Below are positions 49,479-60,296 of a DNA stretch of 64,000 nucleotides, in pieces (within the stretch, counting starts at the first letter, position 1; the number at the start of each line of letters is the position of its first letter). The DNA lies in NCBI GenBank assembly GCA_935421135.1, contig OW285192.1, forward strand, positions 9,321,501 through 9,385,500. Direction: 5' to 3'. The position numbers and the translations under genes are program-made. The notes under the pieces are model-generated. The model was not told the origin of the DNA. It did not search any database and worked only from the letters and a program-made list of their open reading frames with translations. This DNA comes from Bugulina stolonifera (lineage: Eukaryota > Bryozoa > Gymnolaemata > Cheilostomatida > Bugulidae).

Positions 49479-51325
49479 GTTCTACTGGTATTGGAATGTT
49501 GGAAATCCCCCAGTACATTCACCTACATCCTGTTTGTTTTGGTGAATGTAGATGTCCCATTCATTGACCCATATCACATTGTGTTGTTATAGGCTTGCAT
49601 AAGCATGGTGAAGTATGGTTGGTCACATGATTGATGATGAATCACCAATAATAGCTTAAGCCTCTTAGTACAATCACCCTTCCCTATTATAATCTATTGT
49701 ATATTGAGCTATTGATTGGTAGCAAGGCTATATTGACATTGAAAGTAAATAGGTTAGCATTCTTAGTTGCTTCACAATGCTTACTAAGCGGCATTGTTGA
49801 CAGTAATGGGTTGGATGGGACCATACATGTAATGCCATTCAAACTCTACTGTGCCAATGGAAATTTTTTTAGCCAAACAATATAATTTGTATTATTGTCA
49901 TTATTATGTAATATACATGTATTACCTTGTATGATAATACATGTAGACTACATGGTTGTATTCATCTTATTCCACTCCACTACACTATGTGTATATATAT
50001 GATAATGATATACTTTTCACCACCATCATTGTTTTCCAAATGATGATTATTTAAAGCTTTTTACGTTTACTTACCACAACAAAGCCACCGCATCTTTGTT
50101 TTGACCCCATTGACTTGTAAATAGATAGCAAACAGGTCCTTCTTGGTCAAAGACTTACTAGCAAATGAGTTCTCAATGAGGAACTTAATATAAACCTTGT
50201 GACAGATGGGTGGATAATATGTGCCTCTAACTGTTTCTCGTGTTAGAAACTAAGGCTAATATCAGTTTCATTTCTTATTGTTTAGTTTAGTTCCTCATTA
50301 GGGAAAACAAGTTTTCCTCAAGGCTTGAATAGCATCCATGTAAGTGTTGGACTTTAGGAGTTGTGCCATCTAGATTTGGACAAACCTTTTAGTCACTGAA
50401 CTACTACATGGGTTCAAAACTGTTATATGGAGTTGTGCACTCATATGCTAGTCTCTAGGGTTTCCTACATCCAGGGCAGTAGAGGATGATGATAAAATAA
50501 TAATTATATCACTTTGTAGTACGCTCTAAATTTATCGGCAAGAACACATTCAGCTTAGAACTTTTTGTCCTCGTGAATTATGTATTGGTTTATGTTGCAT
50601 GTGTGTCATGTAGTAGCATAAATGGTGACTAGTAAATTGTGGAACTTGTGCCCAAATACACTGAATGTCCTATTACAAAATATATTGTTTGATTATCAGT
50701 GTTTTGACCTTTGCTTGAACATGTATTTGTATATGCGTAATATACACAGGTTAGTATTCTAGCAACAAGAGACTGGTAATAGGAATTACTAATTGGAGAA
50801 ATATTTTTTACAAGTCAAGTTACTACTAGATGTCATTAATATTTTATTCAGTCAGGAAGTTGGAAGATGTTTTGGTGTCAAAATTTAATAACAAACAAAA
50901 TAGAAGAATAACTGGACATGTAAAAAATCTCAGCAGCACATTGGCAAACTTATTAACAGTAAATGAACATTTTTATAACATTTATAATTAAAACTATAAT
51001 AAAAAATATTTTCAACAGATTAGACTCGTAAATAATGTAGTAATATTATACTGGATAATGCGGATTTAATCACTAGCGATAAATCACACATTTAAGTGAA
51101 TATCATGTTAGATTTTTACTTGCTTAGTAAAGTCTCAAGTTGTTTTTGATTGCTCCATTTTTGTGGTATAAAATATTAGTTATCTTGCATACACATAATT
51201 AACAAAAGTATATCCAAAATAAAAGTAGCCAAATTGATTACAACAACAAAGCATCAAAAACTGCATAACTACATAAATATTGCTGTAAAAGGTACATAGT
51301 TATAAATAGAGGCTGGGTAACTAGA

Positions 51326-51421
51326 TGTAATGTCCAGTGTAATGTCCAGTGTAATGCCCAGTGTAATGTCCAGTGTAATGTCCAGTGTAATGTCCAGTGT
51401 AATGTCCAGTGTACTGTCCAG
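51326..51421. repeat. 12-bp tandem array, 8 copies (TGTAATGTCCAG)
   Basis: Eight units with two single-base variants, lying about 100 bp beyond the stop codon of family copy 4, possibly within its 3' UTR. Confidence 0.95.
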
Positions 51422-51519
51422 TTTTGCTAATGTACAGGTCAACCATACATCATAACCCAAGGAATTATGTCGAGTCCACTTTTTCTGCCATTTTCAATGC
51501 ATTCAGAAATATAGTCATT

Positions 51520-54225
51520 TTAAAATGGCTTATAGCACTTGCAAAGTCTAATTAACACTCGTTTCCCTGTTTTGAAATCGTCGAAGGCTTTCCATTTACA
51601 TTTCTGACTGTAGTGTATCTCGTAGCCATCACAGTCGTTGTTCCTCCCGTGGGTGAGGGCACCATCCATCTGAGTGTATCTACCACATCTACAGATTCTA
51701 AAATAATTATATAAAATAAACATATAAAATACATCATACAATATACAAAATTACTATATTTCATGTTTAACAGCGTATGATGCACAATTAACAGCGTACG
51801 ATGCACAATATTATATAATGTTAATTTGTCCAACAGGTAATGGTTTCATGAATTTTTGCAATCAGCTGGTGGATATGATATTAAAAATAGTTGCGCTCAC
51901 ATAAGTGGGTTTTCCCAAATAGCATACCTACATTATGTAATATAAGAGACTACATGTTTAGACAAGCTTGATTATTGTAGCACTATGTTACACCATGATG
52001 GGTATTTGCATCAATCAACAAAAATTTGATTCAATTGTTGCATTAAAATTCATTATGCTGAGAAAGTTTTTTGGTCTCTTTGTGAAATTTGAACAATCGT
52101 TGTGCAAGCAAATCATCATCATAAAGTGGTGATTATAATAATTATGGTGCTTTATTACCAAATGTTTGATTAAAATAATTTTGTTGCATCGCCATTTCTA
52201 ATTTTTAGCCACCTGGTTGAGTGTTTCACTGATATAGAGGCTTATAATAGTAATATGTGACATAGCGACGTAATGGTAGTGAGGAAGATGTGTTTTATTA
52301 CCAAATGAGCAACTACTTCCTACATATTCACTGATAAATACAAATCACAATTATTATCAGTAGACTGATAGAATTATCATGCAGTCCATCGCATACTAAT
52401 AAATACTACTAAAACTTATATTATACACAGAACTATTTATGCAGGTCAACCCCTATATATAGCCTACATCATTTCCTGTTTATTAATTAGGAGCTACATT
52501 GTATATACCTGTATGTAAATGGTGTACATGTCTCACTGCATACATGACATGACCAGTGCTTATCATAGGCCATGACTTGGTGCATTACTACTAACGGTGA
52601 ATGCCTACATGACTTAATCATGTAGACTAGGCGTATCAATCACTCAAGAACAAAGGGCGTGCTAGCTACTCATGTTTACATTATAGTACAATACACTTGC
52701 CTACATGCTTAGGAGCATGTACTGTAAAATATTATGTTATCCATTTAGGACTTGTATACAGTTTCCAAGATTCTATATTATTGCTATGCAAATTAAATTT
52801 TACAATAATATAGTAGTCTTACCTAACAAGGTCTTTCTTGTAATATTTTATCTGTTCTGTATGCAGTCTATTCTGTAAGGTCAGGGGGTCATACGTAGAA
52901 ACAGTCTGCTGTTTCATCTTGGGCCCAGATCTAAAATATTAACAAACCATAGTTATAAAAGTTAAAGCGATAGTCCAGTAGGATACTCATTACTAGGTCA
53001 TCGTTGGCATAGAGACAATTTTTATCTGTAGCAGACAATGAAGGCATTCGAAACCAGTAAACCAATTTTTCTTTAATTTTAACCGATACAAATATTACAA
53101 AATCAGAATAAAATACAACATGTAGCCTACGTAGCAGATATTGACAGGACTTACAAGTTTATAATAAATGGGCCAATTGCATGATTTAAAGCTGATAAGT
53201 TTTACCTTTTGAGCTGCCTTCGATAAGAACAGTGTTGGTTATCGTGGTACTCTATTTCAACAGGGAATTTATTTGGATGGGATAGTGACGCGCCCCCTCC
53301 TTCTTCATCTTCTTCGCTATCTTCTGAGGCTAGTTCTGGGTCTGACCATATACTAGCTGGTGATGTACATGTTGGGGAGAGTTCTAAATTGGTAAATGCT
53401 GTCGATATATTCTCTATGTTGTCCATTCCATGCTGCCAAAAGCGAAATGAATATATCATAGTAATGTAACAAGTAGGGTAGGCTTACCAAAAGCAGCAGC
53501 TAGCTGTCGGTATAATATAGATAAGTCACAGTGCAGCACCGTGTTTCTTGTATCAAATTTAAAATTAAATATTGCAAAGTTATAATTTTCCAAGCATATT
53601 GCTGTGTTACAACAATTTATAAAGGAAAAAATTTAAAATAAACAACAAATATGCTATGCGTAAAGCAATATAATATTGCAAACAAGAGCTGAGAGAGTTC
53701 AGTGTAAATAAACAATAATATGTGTAAGGGTATACTTACAGTGGGTGACATATCGGAGGGCTGATTCTGTTGACTCAATGGAAGCATGGAGAAACCAAGT
53801 GGAGATCTGACAAGTGGAGGAGATCGTAGTGATTGTCTATTATTTGGTGAACCCAAATGAACTCCGTGCATGTTTAGGGGCACCTGCTGACACTGTGGTG
53901 TTGCTGGAGTAGATGGTAGAGGTTTCTGGTGACCCTGTGTGGTAGGTGCTGTGACTGCCCAGTTTGGATATTGCCATTGCTGATACTGTTGGAAAGGTAC
54001 CCTACTTTGTTGAGTGGTTCCCCCAAACAGAGTGTAGTCCTGTGTCGGTAGCATCTGAAGAGGTTGATGGTAGCTACTGTTTCCGTTTATATCCGTAGAA
54101 CTGTGAGATGGCGTTTTAGTAATTGCTCTTTTGTGTCCAATAGGTCCATAGTAGCTGGGGCTTGACTCCGCTACGTTAGAGTTATAATAGCTACATGTAG
54201 GTGGAGGCAACTGAAATCTTGTCAT
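51520..54225 (-). CDS. Unrecognised Cys-rich family, copy 4: 4 exons, 332 aa
   Basis: Exons 53740-54225, 53206-53432, 52823-52930 and 51520-51697 join with phases 0, 2, 2. Exon 1 begins MTRFQLPPPT, has GHKRAITKT and is Gln/Pro/Ser-rich. Exon 2 has the acidic SEDSEEDEEGGG patch, HPNKFPVEIEYH and HCSYRRQ. Exon 3 is SGPKMKQQ...YDPLT with IKYYKKDLVR. Exon 4 is RICRCGRYTQMDGALTH, NDCDGYEIHYSQKCKWKAF, then RLCKCYKPF and TAA. All conserved cysteines are present. It shares the HPN and YDPLT features specifically with copy 3. No signal peptide. Function unknown; composition suggests a nuclear regulatory protein, which is inference. Confidence 0.87.
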
Positions 54226-55570
54226 TATTGATTTGTACTGTAGAGTAGAGAGATGCTCCTTGCTTGAATAGGTTTCTGATACTGAATGATTGGCCTATTT
54301 TAGTCACACTTATATACACTGTAGGGGCACAAGAGCCTCATGCATGACTCATCAAAATTTGCCAACCTGTGATTGTGCAATAACAGTAGCCGAAATAGTA
54401 TCATACTGACTCTACTGTTAGCAGTTGTTGACAATTATGTGCAATGTAATTATGTAATGTAAACAATAACATAATATTATCTTGATGTGTGATCATCAAC
54501 ATTTTGGGTTTTCTACCCAAATTTCAGTGGCATGTGCAATACTATTAGCTGCTGTAATAAAATAATTAATAATATTGATACATTCATTCGCGTTCAAACT
54601 TAAGAAAGTGACAGCTAGCTAGATCTCAATGTGTTGCTTTCTCAACACACACCATACACGCTAAGTTTTCCTTATTTTTAGAAGAATCCGTGATTTTAAA
54701 CCAATTAATTTTGACACCCACCTTACCTAAACTAACACATCTCTACTGAAATGCTGGATCTCTCTGATTTGTATTAGAAGAACTCGACATTCATAACCCA
54801 ATAGATTGCTAGCATGCTAGAGATCTTGCCCACTTTTTTGTTATGTATCACCTAAAAATCTGTGTTATGGGACACACCGTGTAAGCATAGTACTTTGATC
54901 CTATTGGTCAGTAAAAATAAATTGTTTTGAGCTAAAAATACAAACGTTGGTCAGTGGATGGGAGTCACACAGTTCCAGTTATACATACAACATATGTGAA
55001 TCATAGAAATAAAGGTGGCCTCTGTCCTCATATCCATCAGACCATCAGGTGAAGCTGCACAGCCAGTAAAAATACCATGTTTAAAAAATGAATAGAATGT
55101 AGTCAGCAATTGAAAACTTTGTAGCTATATGTATATCAATTATTTCAATATTGTTATTATAGACCTAATAATCCGGAGCCTTATTCTCTATGTTACTGTT
55201 GGATCAATTCACAGATTTTCTGCTCTTACTGAAGGGAAGTCAGCTGTCTCTACCACTTTAAATAATGATCATTTTGACGAGGCCAGTTTATTGTTGTCAA
55301 CAATATTAATGAATTATTACTAAACCTATACAATGTACTAGAAAGGCACTGTGAATGGTAATATGCAATATGTACATGTACATGTAGTATCAGATTGTCA
55401 TACCTACTTGGCCTTCTTTTAAATAAAGTGGGCTAGCTTAGCACTTACATGTATGATCTCAAATGAGCTGCATTTTAAATGGTATAGTGAACTGACGTAG
55501 TGATACAATGTAAGTTGCAGTTTGATGACTTTGGTACATTTTTGGGGGTGAGCAGGATAGAGTAGAGTGT

Positions 55571-55634
55571 TAACAAACCAGGATCCAGTGAGAATCATTA
55601 TTAGGGTTCCCTAATAATGATTCTCACTGGATCC
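55571..55634. repeat. Near-perfect 64-bp hairpin
   Basis: Arms of 31 bp around a TT centre: AACCAGGATCCAGTGAGAAT on the left and its complement on the right, with a single mismatch near the outer edge. The duplex is long enough to form a cruciform or a stable RNA hairpin. Confidence 0.92.
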
Positions 55635-57691
55635 TGGTTCGTTACCATAGCTATAACTATGTTCAGGTCAAATAATGCTATCCCAGGCAATATTTGCAAT
55701 TATGGCATGCCATTGGTTATATCTCTCTGTTTTTTTGCATGATACGCTACTTACCAAAGTTTTCCTGCATGTGGGGGTAGAAAGTGAACTTACAGAGAAA
55801 TAAAATATCAAGATCTGCGCTGTAGGAAGGAGTTATGAATCACAATACAGGATACAGACATCGGGAACACAAGAAAACACCAGCAGCTGTGAAATTGTTA
55901 AGTTTATTACTATTAGTATTTTTATATAACATAGCACCAGTAGCACTACATAGTCACAAATAAGTAGTCCCGTAATTCAAAAACTAGAACATGTAAAGCT
56001 CCGGTAGACACTCTCTATGAATCTCTAATTGACTGCAGCACATGGCTGCAAATTCTTTTTGTTCTGGAAAATTTGAAAGGTCTGAAGTTGCCAATATACA
56101 GCTCTATGAAACATAGGAAGTACATGTACATGATTGTGATTGTGCTTATTAATATTAGTGGGTGTGTCAAAATAGTTCTTTGTTTTTATCAGATGACCTT
56201 GAGATAACCTGGGTGTGCATAAGTCAGTCTGTGTCATAAAAAGAATAGAGTGTTCCAGATCAATCAGCGACTTTGTGAGGGTGTGCGTGGGCGATATAAG
56301 CCATAGTAAAGTTATTACATGTACATTGTATATGATTATCAATTTGTTGAGTCACTACAAAAAACCCAACAAGGGTATTGTACTACATGTGTATCATGTA
56401 ACAGTAGCTATTATATAATAGTATGCAATGTATGCCTATACCTACATCGGCATTTACTGTATTATGTAATGCTATTCATATTGGGAATTCCAATTACACG
56501 TATTTACGTTCATACAAGTCATGATTTGCCCAGTAGTGGGTGGACTACATAGATTAGATATGGTATAGCTGTGTCAGCTATCTAGTAGGAACTGAATCAA
56601 CATGAGAGGGGAAGGCATGCACATGTAATTCTGGTTTATCTGTTAATTCTGAAAAATATGTAGGCTATAGTTATTACAAACTCTGTTACAATTTATATAA
56701 ATAATTATGGGAAGTAGCGATAGGCCTCTCTGTTTTCATTCTTTTCATTATTTGGTGTTGTGCATAGAGGTATAGGTGCATAGGGGAGATAACTCTATGG
56801 TGTTGTGTACATTTATTAATAGCACACAAATAGTACAGGTTAAAAGGGTATCTTACAATGAAAATAAAATATACATCAAAATCAACATCAACCTGGTAAA
56901 ATATGCAACAAGGAAACGCATAAATATGATTTTGTGATGTTCATTTTTCATGACATTTCTTCTACAGAATATTGTAATTATTATTAAATATAATGTATTA
57001 TCATGTATATGATATTCTGGTGACTTTGTAGCTACCATAATGTGAACATTATACGGTACATGTACATTGTATTGTGTATAATACAAGCACATGACTGTAT
57101 AGGAAGAATAGCTACAATATTATATTACATGTATTATTACTGTTACTATGATTGAGATTTCAACTGCAGCTAGGAGTTATCATTTCAATTTTACCTGAAA
57201 AGACAACTCCTAGAAAACAACATTACTTGTACGGTCCACAGGCTGCAGTATTGCGAAGGTCCTCGACAATTTTTTGCCTCAAGGTCACGACCATGGTTAC
57301 CTCCTGCATGAGTAGTTTTGTTTCAATTAAAATTTTATATACATTTTAATTATTGTAATTAATAACACATTTTTCAGTTCTTACTTCATTTTGTATTTTA
57401 TTTATTTATTACGTACTTTATATTAAAGTATTTACTCATTGGAATTATGAGTACTAGCCACGCAAAACAATTTTCATTAGATACTTAAGATAAAGATAGA
57501 TAAGATTTAATCTTATTTTTTTTAATCTAAATCTTAATTATTTTAATTTTAATGAACCATCTGTCTTTTTTTAGTTTGATGCAGGCTGTATCTGCTAGCC
57601 ACTAGTGAGACTAGCCTACTCAAAATAGGTGAAGAGACTATGGTTCTACCTCTATGAGAACACGGGCGCTTTTGCCACAGAGACACTCAGA

Positions 57692-58391
57692 CAGACTTGC
57701 CAAGTTCAACTGATGAAAATCAGGGAAATTCAGTATTTGGGTGGGGGTGTCCATTTTGGGTAGGGTATCAAAATTCAAAGTTGGGTCCAAGTCGACTTGC
57801 AAGTCAACAAGTCAAGTCATTTCTAAAATTTTGGAGGTAGGCCTAAGTCAAGTCCAAGTCAAGTCAGTGCTGCCTCAAGTCAAGTCAAGTCAGCCATCAT
57901 GCAAGTCACAAGTCAAGCCGAAGTCGACTTGCCTACTTACAAGTCAAAATGCAAGTCAAGTGGAAGACAACTTCAAAAATTTTGCAATTTCCAAAACATC
58001 ACTATTTTCTTTTAGTAGACATTCCGATGCATGAAAAACCATACCAAGGTGTAGCTTGGCATGTATGTTGTTGTACAATTATGGCAACTAGCTTATATGT
58101 GTAGTAATATTGACACTACAGTTGAGACTGTACAAAATTTTTAGCCTCCATATTGACTTGGCAGAAACCAAGTCAAAGTCACAAGTCATTCATGTATCCA
58201 AGTCAAGTCACATTGATGTGCAAGTCAAAGTCAAGTCAAGTCAACATGTTGGCAAGTCCAAGTCAAGTCGACCTCTGACTTGACTTGACTTGGCAAGTCA
58301 AGTCAAATCTATGACTTGGACCCAGCTCTGCCAAAATTTGAGTTGAAAATCAGGGAATCTCCTGCGGAATCGGTGAGACTTGGTAAGCCTG
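57692..58391 (+). mobile_element. hAT-like MITE, copy C, enlarged by an AAGTC satellite
   Basis: The ends CAGACTTGCCAAGTTC and GACTTGGTAAGCCTG are the inverted termini of this MITE family. The flanks CACTCAGA (57684-57691) and CTCTCAGA (58392-58399) agree at 7 of 8 positions, supporting an 8-bp duplication as in hAT elements. The 123-bp form seen at 20894-21016 is split here by about 550 bp of satellite. Confidence 0.8.
57783..58325. repeat. AAGTC pentamer-type satellite
   Basis: Dense, irregular repetition of CAAGTC / AAGTCAAGTC, in direct orientation at first and partly inverted (GACTTGACTTG) near 58270-58310. It lies wholly inside the MITE above. Confidence 0.9.
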
Positions 58392-59280
58392 CTCTCAGAC
58401 AGAGGACAGAGGTTCAATAACACTTGGTTATACATGTATGTACTTTATTGTTGTATCCGGCTGGGTGGTTGAGACCCAGCCATGCAGCGTGCAGGCTAAA
58501 GTAGCCTACAGGGGAGTAAGTTCTAACCGGCTCACCAAGTAGAAGCTAGTGGGAAGCAGCAGGTTCAAATGACAGCGCAAACACATCGGAAGAATAGGTG
58601 ACTGTACAGGTGTGTCGAGGTATGAGTCACTCAGGACTCGGTCATGGAGCAGAAGCGGTGCCTATGACTGTGAGCAGGGGTTGGACTGCTGAGTCCTGAT
58701 ACAAGTCATGAGACTGCACATGGGAAGATCCAAGACCAGGGAGAGTGTTTGATACCCTACCGTTAGCAGCAAGCTATAGGAGACTGTAGAAGTTTAGTTC
58801 AGTAAAATAGCTTTATTGAACAGCAGCCTACAGGAAACTGAGTAAATATGGAAAATTGTGCTTTTTATATTTGAAATCCAGTTCTGGACCGAGGTCAGAA
58901 GTGTACTGAGTTGGTCTCAGACCAAAAAGACACTATTACACATGAATCAAATAAGATCGTTCTCTAGGAATAAAACTAGCCTGAGACATGAATTTAATAG
59001 CCGAAGACATTAGTAAAAGTAGAGTAAAATCGTGCAATATTTACCAATGCCAATTTGACATACAAATGTATGTTAGTTTACACTTCAAAGCATTCAGGTT
59101 GTTACAAGACAATGCAATAATGAAATGTTAGTGTTTGTACAGTGTGTGTCAGTACAGGACACAACAATATGGCCAACAAGCTATTTAGGGTTGTACCAGA
59201 GCAAACAACTTCAAGGTTTGTTGTAGAAAGTATAATGTCTCATGATTGTGTGCCGATGCTAACAGATTCTCAACATTCCG

Positions 59281-59350
59281 GTGCCAGATGAGTGTAGTGG
59301 TTATATGGCAAAAGCTACACTGACTTGGATGCAGGATCCAACCCACCAGG
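59281..59350 (+). repeat. Possible tRNA-derived SINE head
   Basis: GATGAGTGTAGTGGTTAT resembles a pol III A box and GGATCCAACCC a B box, about 40 bp apart. No cloverleaf with proper stems could be drawn, so not a tRNA gene. Confidence 0.35.
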
Positions 59351-59780
59351 CAACTAGCAGCTTCTAGGCGTTTGACTGCGGGGTGAGCACAGTTAAGGCA
59401 TCCGAATTGCTATTTGAGGACAACCAGTGTAGGCTACTCAAAGTTACTGGTAGACTGACTAGGCAGTGTTAGCTTATAGCTTATTGGCTCTTAGGTAGCC
59501 AGCATATGTATTTGCAAGCTCCGGATGGCCAATACATAATGATTGTATCCACAGAATAATAATGTAATGGTACGCTCAGTCGTATCTTACATCTGACACT
59601 CATTCTTGTGTGCACATACTTGTATATATCTGCTTGTACTTTACTCCTATATTATTGTATATAGTTGCATGATTATTACTAAGTCTTTTAATGCCTTTTA
59701 TACCCATGTACAGAGGCCCGACCTCTCAGAATCCATTGATATTCATTTTGTACATGAATTGGACCATTATAAGCAACTTT

Positions 59781-60227
59781 TGTAGAACCCGACCTATTTT
59801 GGGTCGGCCGTCGGGCTTCTGGCGGCCATCTTGTTGCGCAACTTCCGGACGACCTTACGTCGTCTTTTCCCGACACTACGTCGGGCGGAAGTCCTTATAC
59901 TATATAAAGGGCATTGTTTCACTGTTCATTGTCTCAGTCTTCACTTGGCTTTCAACAAAGACACATCTATACTTGATACAGAGACTTTCACTTCCTTTCG
60001 TCAGGTCATTCGCTTAGCGAACCGCCTACTAGGTTGGATCACTCTCTTTCAACGTATAGTCTGAAGGTCAGACTTGGGACCAGATGGGTCGTCTCTGGTA
60101 GTTTTTGGGCTACTGAGACCGCTCGATCTTTCATGTAATGCGAAGTCCTATTACCACTCATAGGCACTTCATTTCTGGGTCGATAGTCGTCCAAGGACGA
60201 CCGCACCAAATCACAGAAACCATTACA
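59781..60227 (+). promoter_or_regulatory. LTR-like repeat / candidate promoter of the RING/B-box gene
   Basis: A GC-richer, CpG-containing segment that starts TGTAGAACCCGACC, has the direct/inverted blocks ACGTCGTC and TACGTCGGGCGG, a strong TATATAAA at 59901-59908, and ends CATTACA. Its 3' 160 bp recur at 5195-5349, so it is a dispersed repeat. TG...CA ends and a central TATA box are LTR features, but no flanking 5-bp duplication is evident. The next gene's first coding exon begins about 70 bp downstream, preceded by an acceptor-like AACTGCAG, so a 5' non-coding exon could start inside this segment. Confidence 0.45.
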
Positions 60228-60296
60228 ATAATATACCTGTCACTGTTTTATTCATACCATTTGTTATTATCAACTGCAGGGAAATAGGCGAATAGA

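Larger units (their letters stand above)
45693..51519. other. Intergenic region with repeats, no gene supported
   Basis: Holds the 42-bp minisatellite (46798-47175), a foldback MITE (47292-47572), a G-rich tract (48461-48490), an imperfect CAGTCAGAAC-type array (48627-48835), an inverted-repeat MITE (49310-49478) and a 12-bp array (51326-51421). No open frame has domain or splice support. Confidence 0.6.
54226..60296. other. Intergenic region before the RING/B-box gene
   Basis: Includes a near-perfect hairpin (55571-55634), the satellite-bearing MITE (57692-58391), a mid-GC segment (58440-58800) of unknown nature, a possible tRNA-derived SINE head near 59285-59350, and the LTR-like/promoter segment (59781-60227). 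Confidence 0.55.

Noticed and set aside
49312..49567. Paired open frames on both strands near 49.4 kb
   Set aside because: They overlap the MITE at 49310-49478 and reflect its inverted ends.
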